Positions 1 to 8,703 of a stretch of DNA of 64,000 bases are shown piece after piece. The position numbers and the translations under genes were made by a program. This DNA comes from Igneacidithiobacillus copahuensis (GTDB lineage Bacteria; Pseudomonadota; Gammaproteobacteria; Acidithiobacillales; Acidithiobacillaceae). Numbering within the stretch: the stretch's first letter is position 1; every line of letters starts with the position of its first letter. The stretch spans positions 75,911 to 139,910 of the forward strand of contig NZ_JAAXYO010000180.1 of the NCBI RefSeq assembly GCF_018854015.1, written 5' to 3'. The notes below the pieces were generated by a model, which was given only the letters and a program-made list of their open reading frames with translations, searched no databases and had not been told where the DNA came from.

Positions 1-582
1 CCCCTCCACGCCAAGCGCTTTACAGTCATCCAGGAAGTTTGCGACCTCCTCCGCACCCTCGCCCTGAAACAGGGTGCAGTTGACCGTCACCCGGAAACCC
101 TTTTCCACCGCCTCACGAATGGCTGCCGCCGCTCGCTTGTAGGTTCCCGGCTGACAGACGGAATCATCATGACGATGCTCATTGCCGTCCAAGTGTACCG
201 AGAAGGTCAGGTAGGGCGACGGTTGATAGTCTTCCATACGCTTCTTCAGCAGCAGGGCATTGGTACACAGGTACACAAAGCGTTTACGTTGCACGAGGCC
301 GGCAACGATCTCGGGCATATCCTTGTGGATGAGCGGCTCCCCGCCGGCGATGGAGACGATGGGCGCACCGCACTCCTCCGCCGCACCGATACATTCTTCC
401 ACGGAAAGTCTCTTATCCAGAATCTCATCGGGGTAATCGATCTTGCCGCAACCGGAACAGGCCAGATTACAACGAAACAGTGGCTCCAGCATGAGCACCA
501 AGGGATAACGGCGGTTACCACGCAACTTCTGCCCGATGATATACCGGCCTACGCGATAACTCTGAACAAGTGGCACTGCCAT
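1..582 (-). CDS. hpnH: Radical SAM adenosyl-hopane transferase HpnH (C-terminus beyond window)
   Basis: Partial gene, 194 codons in the window; the reading frame is still open at base 1. Reading inward from the ATG at 580-582 the protein has the radical SAM cluster motif CNLACSGC near residue 38, followed by a IAGGEPLIH stretch that matches the GGEP S-adenosylmethionine-binding motif. HpnH is known to add the 5'-deoxyadenosyl group of SAM to diploptene, the first step of hopanoid side-chain extension, and HpnG then acts on the product. It is the last gene of the hopanoid array but sits 100 bp after the preceding gene and has its own promoter-like sequence. A GAGGAAAGGAG stretch precedes the start. 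Function is confident; the C-terminal half cannot be checked here. Confidence 0.93.
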   Translation of the reverse strand, partial: MAVPLVQSYRVGRYIIGQKLRGNRRYPLVLMLEPLFRCNLACSGCGKIDYPDEILDKRLSVEECIGAAEECGAPIVSIAGGEPLIHKDMPEIVAGLVQRKRFVYLCTNALLLKKRMEDYQPSPYLTFSVHLDGNEHRHDDSVCQPGTYKRAAAAIREAVEKGFRVTVNCTLFQGEGAEEVANFLDDCKALGVEG

Positions 583-640
583 TTTCAGCCTACTCCTTTC
601 CTCGGGGGTTCTATGCCCGGGCAATCGAATTCATGTGTTA

Positions 641-671
641 AGTATAACATACCGTAGCGTATGTTACCCAA
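641..671 (-). promoter_or_regulatory. hpnH promoter with dyad operator in a 19-bp spacer
   Basis: On the minus strand a -35-like TTGGGT (666-671) and a good -10 TATACT (641-646) are 19 bp apart. An inverted repeat with 8-bp perfect arms, TAACATAC and GTATGTTA around a 6-bp centre (645-666), fills the spacer. A long spacer with a dyad between the two hexamers is the arrangement of MerR-family regulated promoters. The start codon of hpnH is about 60 bp downstream. The elements are seen; regulation by a MerR-type protein is inference. Confidence 0.55.
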
Positions 672-682
672 GCACCTTTTCG

Positions 683-1528
683 TTACGCCGCTTTTCTGCG
701 CGATAGAAAGAAAAACAGAAAGTTGGCGATACGCGGAGCCAGCTTGGGGCGCAGCAAACGCGCGTCATACGGGGCAAAGCGTCGCTCGTTTTCGCTGCGG
801 CAGAGGGCAAGGAGCTTGGTGAGACTCATGTCCTGACTGACTTGCTCATGCCCAGTCATCGTAAAGTTTTCCTCTCCCCCATTATCCATCCCGCGCGCCG
901 TCTGGATGCGTGCCCAGGCCTGCAGAGCGATCACTTGGAGGCGTCGATATTCCAGCTGAATCTTTTTCCACCAGGGAAGTTGCTGACGGTACCAATGTAA
1001 CCAATTGATAAAGAAAATGATATGCCGCGCTTCCTCTTGCATGATCGGGTCAAAAATCTTTACCAACGCCTCCGGAAAAAAGCCCGAATCGCGCGCCGCC
1101 GCAAAGAGACCAAAGGCGAAATACGAGTCGAGACATTCCCCATAACCGGTAAAGAGGAATTCCCAATACGGATCACGAATGGGTGGTGGCGTCGGCATGG
1201 GAGGAATCGCAATGCCGTAGTGATTCACCAACGCTTGCAAGAGCTCGGCGTGCCGGCGCTCCTCAAAACCGTCCAGGGCAATTGCTGCCTTGACCAGAGG
1301 ATCCGCCTCGGCATCGGCCATGTGCTGCACCATTCGCGCAGTCACACTCTCCGTGGCCACGGCTTCTCCCCAAAACGGCAGGGACTTCAAGCGCTGCTCC
1401 GCCGCAGGATCCAGATCAGGCCAGTCGATCCGGGCCGGATCGAAGTCGATATGGGTGGCGTGAAAAAACTCACAAAACAGTTCCCGATGGCCCTGCGCGG
1501 TCATCCCCCCCACTACTGCTGCGCTCAT
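683..1528 (-). CDS. Ferritin-like diiron-carboxylate protein in the hopanoid operon
   Basis: 281 aa, soluble, no signal peptide. Two halves each supply a Glu and a later ExxH: E60 (or E55) with E90-R-R-H93, then E131 with E166-A-R-H169, about 30-36 residues apart. This is the ligand pattern of a four-helix diiron carboxylate protein. Such proteins include oxygenases, desaturases and oxidases, but no specific subfamily is recognised. The ATG at 1528 is chosen because it overlaps the hpnL stop as ATGA and has a GAGGAGG ribosome site; an upstream in-frame start would give 302 aa. The C-terminus is basic and Phe-rich. Tight coupling to hpnL suggests a role in making or modifying hopanoids; the reaction is unknown. 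Confidence 0.8.
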   Translation of the reverse strand: MSAAVVGGMTAQGHRELFCEFFHATHIDFDPARIDWPDLDPAAEQRLKSLPFWGEAVATESVTARMVQHMADAEADPLVKAAIALDGFEERRHAELLQALVNHYGIAIPPMPTPPPIRDPYWEFLFTGYGECLDSYFAFGLFAAARDSGFFPEALVKIFDPIMQEEARHIIFFINWLHWYRQQLPWWKKIQLEYRRLQVIALQAWARIQTARGMDNGGEENFTMTGHEQVSQDMSLTKLLALCRSENERRFAPYDARLLRPKLAPRIANFLFFFLSRRKAA

Positions 1529-2568
1529 ACGCCCTCCTCTTGAGACCATTGTCTTCCTAACCATTTTTTTCGCAAGCCTTGGCCCTCCCAAAGATACCAG
1601 GAAAGCAACAAGGGGATTCCCAGTGCCAGTTCGCGAAAACGGCGCAGGAGCGAATAGGCCAGGGCCAGCTCCGGTCCAACGCCGATGATCGCGCCAAACA
1701 GGACGAACCCCCCTTCCTGCACGCCCAGCGCTGCAGGCATGAAGAATGCCACACTTCTCAGGGCTTGCCCCAAACTCTCCAGAAGTACGGCAGCAGACAC
1801 GGGAATAGGGTGTTGCAGGAGCAAGAAACTCAGCCAGAGTTCACCAGCACCGGCAAAAAGCCCCGCCAATTGCCAGAAGTTTGCCCAGAGCAATGTCCAG
1901 CGCCGCCGATAAATGTGCAGAATCTCTGCGTCTAGTTGCCGCGGTTCGCCAATCAGGACCGAAAAATCTCGGCCGCCACTTACGCGACCCAACATTGTAT
2001 GTAACATATGAAAGAGGCCGACGCGACCCTGGAACCAGAACAACAAAGCCAAGACCGGCAAGACCGCGAGCAGAGCAAAAAAGATATCCCTACGGATCTG
2101 CAGATCAACGGCCCAGTGCAGCAAAAGGAAGAAACCAAGGACAGCGAAGAAAAACTGACTGAGCAAGGTCAGACTGACCTCTACCACCACGCTGGCCGCT
2201 GCCTGCACCAGCGAAACACCCATACGTGCCAGTAGGCGGATACCGACAAATTCGCCGCCCACACGGGCAACGGGCAGTAGGCCATTGACAGCCTCGCGCA
2301 GCAGGGCCAGCCAGGTCAACCTAGACAAGGCCGGGCGCCCGGGCACCGAGGCGAGGAGCCAGCGCCAACTCATCGCATCCAAACCGATCACCAAGGCATG
2401 GGCGGGCAACAGCAACCAGACCAGCCAGGAGCTTTGCTGCAATATGGAAAATATTCCCCGTGCCCCCTCGTGCCAGACCAGCCAGACGGAGAACAGGAGC
2501 CCGAGGGAAAGCAGCGCGGCGCTGCCTATGCCCCGGTGAGAGAAAGAAGAAAGATTAGCTGCCCTCAT
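1525..2568 (-). CDS. hpnL: Hopanoid-associated membrane protein HpnL
   Basis: 347 aa, polytopic, with about eight hydrophobic segments. It resembles the lysylphosphatidylglycerol synthase transmembrane family (UPF0104), which contains HpnL; the stretch ALGVQEGGFVLFG is the typical family signature. HpnL has no established reaction and is thought to be a membrane component of hopanoid processing or transport. The start at 2568 follows an AAGGA site and overlaps the hpnN stop by 14 bp; an upstream GTG at 2589 is possible. The stop overlaps the ferritin-like gene by 4 bp, so the three genes are translationally linked. Confidence 0.82.
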   Translation of the reverse strand: MRAANLSSFSHRGIGSAALLSLGLLFSVWLVWHEGARGIFSILQQSSWLVWLLLPAHALVIGLDAMSWRWLLASVPGRPALSRLTWLALLREAVNGLLPVARVGGEFVGIRLLARMGVSLVQAAASVVVEVSLTLLSQFFFAVLGFFLLLHWAVDLQIRRDIFFALLAVLPVLALLFWFQGRVGLFHMLHTMLGRVSGGRDFSVLIGEPRQLDAEILHIYRRRWTLLWANFWQLAGLFAGAGELWLSFLLLQHPIPVSAAVLLESLGQALRSVAFFMPAALGVQEGGFVLFGAIIGVGPELALAYSLLRRFRELALGIPLLLSWYLWEGQGLRKKWLGRQWSQEEGV

Positions 2569-5251
2569 CCTGGGCAATTCCTTCCTCACGCGGTGAGGGG
2601 GTAAAGAGGAGCAGCAGTGCTGGCAGCACGACCAGAATGCAGAGCAGGACCACCGCGAGAGCGATACTCAGGGCGTCCCCCAAGCTCGCCATGCCCGGGT
2701 CGACGGACAGCGCCATACTGCCAAAGGCACTGAGGGTAGTGAGGCCACTGAAAAATACCGCCATGGGCGTTGACGTTTGCAATAGATGGGCAGCATCGAC
2801 CCCACTACGCCAACGCAACACGATGTAGATACCAAATGCCACCCCGAGACCAATGAGGAGCGGCAAGACGATGATATTGCCGAGATTGAAACTGACGCCC
2901 AATAGTGACATTGCAGCCACTGTAAACAGCGCTGCCAACAGCAAAGGCAAAACGATCAGCAACATGTCGCGGTAACGGCGCAGCGACAGCAAAAGCAGTA
3001 GCGCGATACCCACAATGGCGATGTAGGTCGCCTCCTGAAAGGCGCCCAATACCGCCTCTCCACCTTGCACCAACATCACCGGCGCGCCAACGGCACGCGG
3101 CTCCGCCTGCAGTACCGTGGAGACAAATTGCAGCATCTTCTGATTATTGGTCAGATCCGCCTTGGGAAAGACTTCTACCCGCGCCTGCCCATCAGCGGCA
3201 AGGTAGCGACTGCGTAAGTCCGTCGGCAAATTGTCGATGCTTACCCGCGAGGCCAGGAGCGCCTCGCCCAACTGATGCAGTTCGTCTGGCAAAGTGCAAA
3301 GTAAAGAACTCTGCAGCGACGCCAGCGCCTGAGGATTCTGCGCATTTGCGGCCAGGAATCGCCCCAGAGCGTTCGCCAGGTTGCCGGCCGCCCGTCCTTG
3401 CGTGCCCTTGTCCTTAGCTGCCAGCTCCTGCAAATTCTTCTGTAGCTTCTCCATCTTTTGGGTCGTATCCGGCGCTGGCGGCGTCAAACTGGCAGGCATC
3501 AATAGCGAGAATGGTGGTACGAGGATCTGCAGGTTATTGAGTATAGCGAGTTTTGGGCCCTGGTCTTGCGGGACATAGTCGGCAATGGTCAACGCCCGGG
3601 CAACCGTCGGTACCTTTTCTAGTCGCTTGGCGATGGCTTTTGCCTCGTCCAGATTTTTTGCAAGGACCTCGATGCGATAGGGTGCCGTATCCGGATTGGC
3701 AAGCAATTCCTCAAAAACCTTTACCCCCTCCGCATGCTGATCGATCATGTGTAGCGGATTGAAGTCAAAACGAACCTGTAGCGCGGCTGGTATCGCCGCG
3801 ACCGCAAGCACGGCAACCACTGCCAGTATCATCCAGGCGTAGCGGTGAATGGGATGCCGCGCCAGGGTAGGCACCCGATGAAAGTGGGGAAAATCTACGT
3901 GTTTCCGCGCCGTTGCCGAGAGCCGCCAGATGGTGAGAAAGGCCGGCAGCAGGGTAAGGGTGAGGAATAGTCCAATCAACATGCTGGCGCCGGAAACCAG
4001 CCCCAGATCGACAATGCCGGCATAACTGGTGGGCACAAAGGCGAAAAAACTGATAGCTGCCGCGACTGCTGCAAGTGACAGGGCTGCGCCCAGACCACGG
4101 GAAACGCGCTTCATCGCCTCTTCGTGGCTTGCACCGTTGAAGAGTTCCTCGCGAAAACGCAGGCTGAACTGGATACCAAAATCGACACCCAAGCCAATGA
4201 ATAAGATGGCAAAAGACACAGAAATCAGGTTGAACGGCCCAATCACCAGCAATGCCCAGGCGGTAGTGAGAACGATACCCGCGATGAGATTGACGAGCAC
4301 GCCAACGACCAGACGGGCGCTGCGCAACGCAATGATGAGAAGCAAGATCTCCAGACCGAAAGTGATGGCCAGCGAGGTAAACGCCCCTTCGCTGACCGTT
4401 TTCAGTTGCTCTGCATCCAGTACTGCCTGGCCGGTGATCCCCACCTTCAGCCCATGCGCCGCGTTGATGTGCAAGGTCTCCAGACCCTTGCGTAAGAACT
4501 GGATAGAGGCCTCGGCTGGCTGCAGACTGCCATAATTCAGAGTTGGCTCGATAATGACAAAGCGCTGCTGGGGTCCCAGATGTCCCAAACCGCCACCCAT
4601 CAACTTGGCCCAATCGATCTGCCGCGGATGTCCGGTCAGCTGCGCATCGATACTTTGCGCAAAGGCATCGTATACGGGTACGAGACCTTGAACATCGACG
4701 TTGCCGTGCAGACTCTGCTGCGCTGCCTCTGTAAGCAGATCACTCATACCTGCCAGACTGGGGTTGGCAGAAAGACTGGCAATCAATGGCTGCGCCACCG
4801 TGATCCGCTGCGCAAACTCCCGCACCTGCTGCTCGGAGAGATAGAGCAAGCCATTCTGGGCGAAGAATTTGCCACCGCCCGGCACATAAACACTGCGGAA
4901 ATATTTGGGATGCGCCTCCAGCCAGCTTTGTAGACGCCCGACAGCGTTCGCCGTCGCGCTCGCGTCCTTTCCCTGCAGAACGACGACGATACTGTCGCGG
5001 TCCTGGGGAAAGACCTTTTTGTAGGCGATTTCGCGTTTCTGAAACGGCAGATCATGAGACAACACATCGCTAGTGTTGGTATTCATCGCGAAATGGGTGG
5101 CAATGTAGGCGAGCGCCACCAGGAGCAGGAGGACAAAAAAGAGAAAAACCGCTTTGGCATGGCGCACCGAGAAGGCCATGAGCATACAAATGTGGCGCAT
5201 GTACCACTCGCCAATGCGCGCGAGAAAGCGCTCAGCCGCAGGCGAAATCAT
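2555..5251 (-). CDS. hpnN: RND-family hopanoid transporter HpnN
   Basis: 898 aa. There is one membrane segment near the N-terminus, a large periplasmic loop, a cluster of about five segments, a second loop and a final cluster of about five: the duplicated RND/MMPL plan. HpnN is known to move hopanoids from the inner to the outer membrane. The chosen ATG at 5251 overlaps the hpnK stop by 20 bp; an in-frame start at 5308 would overlap hpnK further. The N-terminus before the first membrane helix is longer than I expect for the family, so the start could lie slightly downstream, for example at the MRHICMLM stretch. Confidence 0.9.
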   Translation of the reverse strand: MISPAAERFLARIGEWYMRHICMLMAFSVRHAKAVFLFFVLLLLVALAYIATHFAMNTNTSDVLSHDLPFQKREIAYKKVFPQDRDSIVVVLQGKDASATANAVGRLQSWLEAHPKYFRSVYVPGGGKFFAQNGLLYLSEQQVREFAQRITVAQPLIASLSANPSLAGMSDLLTEAAQQSLHGNVDVQGLVPVYDAFAQSIDAQLTGHPRQIDWAKLMGGGLGHLGPQQRFVIIEPTLNYGSLQPAEASIQFLRKGLETLHINAAHGLKVGITGQAVLDAEQLKTVSEGAFTSLAITFGLEILLLIIALRSARLVVGVLVNLIAGIVLTTAWALLVIGPFNLISVSFAILFIGLGVDFGIQFSLRFREELFNGASHEEAMKRVSRGLGAALSLAAVAAAISFFAFVPTSYAGIVDLGLVSGASMLIGLFLTLTLLPAFLTIWRLSATARKHVDFPHFHRVPTLARHPIHRYAWMILAVVAVLAVAAIPAALQVRFDFNPLHMIDQHAEGVKVFEELLANPDTAPYRIEVLAKNLDEAKAIAKRLEKVPTVARALTIADYVPQDQGPKLAILNNLQILVPPFSLLMPASLTPPAPDTTQKMEKLQKNLQELAAKDKGTQGRAAGNLANALGRFLAANAQNPQALASLQSSLLCTLPDELHQLGEALLASRVSIDNLPTDLRSRYLAADGQARVEVFPKADLTNNQKMLQFVSTVLQAEPRAVGAPVMLVQGGEAVLGAFQEATYIAIVGIALLLLLSLRRYRDMLLIVLPLLLAALFTVAAMSLLGVSFNLGNIIVLPLLIGLGVAFGIYIVLRWRSGVDAAHLLQTSTPMAVFFSGLTTLSAFGSMALSVDPGMASLGDALSIALAVVLLCILVVLPALLLLFTPSPREEGIAQDEGS

Positions 5252-6101
5252 GATAGGTTCCGGTACGAATACCCTGGGCGCGTAGATTTGCCGCGAGTTC
5301 CGGCGCACAGAGCGCCCGCCACTCTGCCGCGGGCCGATAGTCTGGCATCAGTTGCCGCAGTTGCGTAGTCTGTTCCTGCGCGGGGTGAAAATACAGCTCC
5401 GTTACCTGCCCTGCCGGGACCACGGCGAGGGCACGCTGCAGTCGGTCAGCGTCCATCTGTCCGGTGGACTGCAGACCCAGCAAGAGATCGTTGCAGAAGA
5501 GCCCTTGCGAGCGGATGACGTGCCGCATGCGCGCAACCCAGGGCAGTAATAAGCGCGCGCCCAATGCAGCGCTACCCGTCACTGGCGCCAGCTGCCGCGC
5601 CAGTGCCAACGGCTCCCGCGGAATGCGTACCGCACGCAAGGCAAAGCGCTTGCCAATTTCGATGAGTAGGTGCAACACGGTAGGATGGGCGTGCAAGTGC
5701 TTGTGCGCGTTCACATGATCGAGATGCAGACCGCTGTCGGCAAAGGCCGCGTATTGAGCGGCGATTTCGGCTGCAAGCTGGCGCCGCACCCGCGGCAGAA
5801 AAAAATAGCGCACGCCGCGACGCCAAAGGTCAGCGGCAAAACGCCCATGGGCATCGACCAGATCAGGAACCTGCGCCGCAGGCAATACCGGATAACCATC
5901 CACCAGGGTCAAATGCAAACCAACTCCAAGATCAGGCAGATTCCGCGCAAGCTGAATGGCCTCAGAAGCCGCCGCGGCCGAGACCATCAGACTTGCGCTA
6001 TTGAGCACCCCGTATTGATGCGCAGACGCAACTGCAGCATTTACGGAAGCATCCAGGCCGAAATCATCTGCATTGAAAATGACTTTTCGTTCGTTCGCCA
6101 C
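5232..6101 (-). CDS. hpnK: YdjC/ChbG-family deacetylase HpnK
   Basis: 289 aa. The N-terminal NADDFGLD supplies the Asp pair and the DHVNAHKHLHAHP region the His residues of the YdjC/ChbG carbohydrate deacetylase metal site. In the known pathway HpnK removes the acetyl group from N-acetylglucosaminyl-bacteriohopanetetrol made by HpnI, giving the glucosamine form that HpnJ uses. GTG start, 2 bp after the hpnJ stop. Cytoplasmic, no signal peptide. Confidence 0.9.
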   Translation of the reverse strand: MANERKVIFNADDFGLDASVNAAVASAHQYGVLNSASLMVSAAAASEAIQLARNLPDLGVGLHLTLVDGYPVLPAAQVPDLVDAHGRFAADLWRRGVRYFFLPRVRRQLAAEIAAQYAAFADSGLHLDHVNAHKHLHAHPTVLHLLIEIGKRFALRAVRIPREPLALARQLAPVTGSAALGARLLLPWVARMRHVIRSQGLFCNDLLLGLQSTGQMDADRLQRALAVVPAGQVTELYFHPAQEQTTQLRQLMPDYRPAAEWRALCAPELAANLRAQGIRTGTYHDFACG

Positions 6102-6103
6102 AC

Positions 6104-7531
6104 TCAGCCATGCCGCTGACGAAGAAAGCGCACAAACTCCACCCCCTCCCGCAGACGGCGTTTCATCATTTGTGAACTGCGCAGCATCTCTCCGGTGATT
6201 TCCGCGATCTTGCCGGCGCGGAAGTAGAACTTCTTGTACATCACCTCGACGGAATCAAAAATTTCGGTGTGATTGAGGTGAGGGTAACTCATGGGGCTGA
6301 TCTGCACCCCTCGATCATTGACCATATGCGCCTCATCCTCTTCGGTAAGCCAGCCCTGTTCCTTGGCCTGGTTGTAGAGGTAGGTGCCGGGGTACGGCGC
6401 CGCCAGGGAAACCTGAATGGTATGCGGATTGATTTCCTTGGCGAACTGGATGGTTTGCTGAATCGTCTCTTTGGTTTCGCCAGGCAATCCCAAAATGAAG
6501 GTGCCATGGATGGCGATGCCGAGCTTGTGGCAGTCGGCGGTGAACTTACGCGCCGCCTCTACCTTCAGGCCTTTCTTGATGTTGTTGAGAATCTGCTGGT
6601 TGCCCGACTCGTAGCCGACCAGCAGCAGGCGCAGGCCATTATCGCGCAGCACCTTGAGAGTCTCGTAGGGGACGTTGGCCTTGGCGTTGCAGGACCAGGT
6701 GACGCCGAGCTTGCCGAGGCCACGGGCGATCTCCTCCGCACGCGGACGATCGTCGGTAAAGGTATCATCATCGAAAAAGACTTCCTGCACCTGCGGGAAG
6801 GCCTTCTGGATATACTTCACTTCCTCGATGACACTGGCGGCACTGCGGGTGCGGTAGCGATGACCACCGACCGTCTGCGGCCAGAGGCAGAAGGTGCACT
6901 GGGAGCGACAGCCACGCCCGGTGTAAAAAGAGATGTAGGGGTGCTTCAGGTAGCCGATGAAGTAGTCCTCGATGTGCAAGTCGCGCTTGTATACTTCTGA
7001 AACGAAGGGCAAGGCATCCATATCCTCGATCATGGCGCGATCGGGAGTGCGCACCAGTAATCCATTGCTGTCGCGGTAGTTGATACCGTCCACTTCCGCC
7101 AGCGGACGCCCCTCGGCGACCTCCTTCAGCGTATAATCGAACTCTTCCCGCGCCACGAAATCGATGGCTGGCGATGCCTGCAGGGACTCCTCGGGCTCCA
7201 CGGCAACCTTGGCACCCACCAGGCCGATCATCATCTTGGGATAATGCGCCTTGAGCATTTCCGCCATGCGGACGTCGGAAGGAAAGGAAGGAGTACTGGT
7301 GTGCATGATGCACAACTCATAGCCGGCAGCAATGCGCAGGGTTTCTTCCACAGTGATATCGGCCGGCGGGGCGTCGAGTAAACGACTGCCGGGAATCATG
7401 GCCGCCGGCTGGGCCAACCAGGTGGGAAACCAGAAAGAGCGAATTTCGCGCTTGGCCTGGTAGCGGGAGCCCGCTCCCCCATCAAACCCTTCAAAGGAAG
7501 GCGCCTGCAGGAACAAGGTTTTCATGGTCAT
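6104..7531 (-). CDS. hpnJ: Radical SAM protein HpnJ (hopanoid cyclitol ether formation)
   Basis: 475 aa, B12-binding-like N-terminal part plus a radical SAM core with the motif CRSQCTFC at about residue 205. The fold matches the B12/radical SAM type. HpnJ is known to convert bacteriohopanetetrol glucosamine into the cyclitol ether by ring contraction. The ATG at 7531 shares one base with the hpnI stop (TGATG) and follows GGAG; a second Met lies two codons on. Its place between hpnI and hpnK completes the three-enzyme head-group set. Confidence 0.9.
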   Translation of the reverse strand: MTMKTLFLQAPSFEGFDGGAGSRYQAKREIRSFWFPTWLAQPAAMIPGSRLLDAPPADITVEETLRIAAGYELCIMHTSTPSFPSDVRMAEMLKAHYPKMMIGLVGAKVAVEPEESLQASPAIDFVAREEFDYTLKEVAEGRPLAEVDGINYRDSNGLLVRTPDRAMIEDMDALPFVSEVYKRDLHIEDYFIGYLKHPYISFYTGRGCRSQCTFCLWPQTVGGHRYRTRSAASVIEEVKYIQKAFPQVQEVFFDDDTFTDDRPRAEEIARGLGKLGVTWSCNAKANVPYETLKVLRDNGLRLLLVGYESGNQQILNNIKKGLKVEAARKFTADCHKLGIAIHGTFILGLPGETKETIQQTIQFAKEINPHTIQVSLAAPYPGTYLYNQAKEQGWLTEEDEAHMVNDRGVQISPMSYPHLNHTEIFDSVEVMYKKFYFRAGKIAEITGEMLRSSQMMKRRLREGVEFVRFLRQRHG

Positions 7532-8703
7532 CACTGTACTCCGTCATGCATTTGCCCGTGGGCATCGATGGAAAAATTGCGACCTCGCCAGCGTACCTTT
7601 CCGGCGATTTGCGCATGCGCCCAAATCCACAGACCCAGGATGTCCGCCAGCATCACCGCCGTCGCCGACAATGGCGATCGCAATTTTCGTCCAATCCGCC
7701 AATGGTACACGAGGCGCAGGCACGCGACCAGCGCCACCGCACTCCAGGCCCATCCCTGCCAAAATGCCGCAGCCATCAGTACCAGAGGAAGCGGATAGGT
7801 CAAAAACGAAAAGGCATGTCCCCAGGGTTGCACGGCGCGGGTAGTGCGCGCCCAGCGCAGGGCGTGGGCGTAGAAGGCCAGGAATCCGTCTTCTGCCACC
7901 AGCGTCTCGACCACGTAGTTGCTCAGCGCGCTGCGGTAACCCAAGGCGCGTATCCGGGCTCCCAGAGCATAGTCATCAGCCAGTTCATTGGCGAGGGCGG
8001 CACAGCCACCGAGCGCATCGAACGACTCGCGGCGCACGGCAATCGTTGCGCCACCGCAATAAATATTGGGCCCGAGCGCTGCGGCAAGGCGCACCGACGG
8101 CAAAAAATGCTCTTGAATCTGCACCGCCAAGAGCTGCGCGGAAAAACCGGAAATGGGGCGCGCCCGATAGAGACAGCTGATCACCCCCACCTGGGGCAGG
8201 TTCAGCTCGCGCACCAGACACGCCAAATAGCCCGGTCCGACGCGAATGTCCGCGTCGGCCAGTACCAAAACCGGATAACTCGCCTGGGCAATGATACCCG
8301 CCAGATTGTTGACCTTGGGGTTACTGCCCAGGGTCGTTGTGTGTTGCACGACCCGCAGCTCCGGTTGTCTCCGGAATCCATCAAGGAGCGGCAAAACAGG
8401 ATCGACAGAATCCTGAACCCCGCAAATCATCTCGAAACGAGGATAGTGCTGCGTCAGAAAACTCTGCAGGTTGGCGGAAAGCTCCGGCTCCACACCGTGC
8501 AAGGGCTTGATGATACTGACCCCAAATGCGTCCGGCGATGAAAGCGGCCCTGCGTCCTCGGGTAACTGCGGACGCCAAGTTTCCATCTGCCACCAGGCGA
8601 GGGCCCAGTAGATGCAGGAAACGCCAGCGATTGCAGCAAAAAAGTACGCAGCGATCAGCACGAGGTCAGAAGTAGCGATGCTCGGCAAACCAGGCCACGG
8701 CAT
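7531..8703 (-). CDS. hpnI: Hopanoid glycosyltransferase HpnI
   Basis: 390 aa, GT2/GT21-like (ceramide glucosyltransferase type). N-terminal membrane helix, then a GT-A domain with the DADIRV DxD metal motif, GSNPKVNNL for nucleotide binding, ELADDYALG and an RWARTTR stretch like the Q/RxxRW motif, then C-terminal hydrophobic segments. HpnI is known to add N-acetylglucosamine to bacteriohopanetetrol. The ATG at 8703 is preferred because GGAGG lies 9 bp upstream, although this overlaps hpnA by 38 bp; a GTG at 8661 just past the hpnA stop is the alternative. The long open extension upstream to 8832 runs inside hpnA and is not credible. Confidence 0.88.
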   Translation of the reverse strand: MPWPGLPSIATSDLVLIAAYFFAAIAGVSCIYWALAWWQMETWRPQLPEDAGPLSSPDAFGVSIIKPLHGVEPELSANLQSFLTQHYPRFEMICGVQDSVDPVLPLLDGFRRQPELRVVQHTTTLGSNPKVNNLAGIIAQASYPVLVLADADIRVGPGYLACLVRELNLPQVGVISCLYRARPISGFSAQLLAVQIQEHFLPSVRLAAALGPNIYCGGATIAVRRESFDALGGCAALANELADDYALGARIRALGYRSALSNYVVETLVAEDGFLAFYAHALRWARTTRAVQPWGHAFSFLTYPLPLVLMAAAFWQGWAWSAVALVACLRLVYHWRIGRKLRSPLSATAVMLADILGLWIWAHAQIAGKVRWRGRNFSIDAHGQMHDGVQ

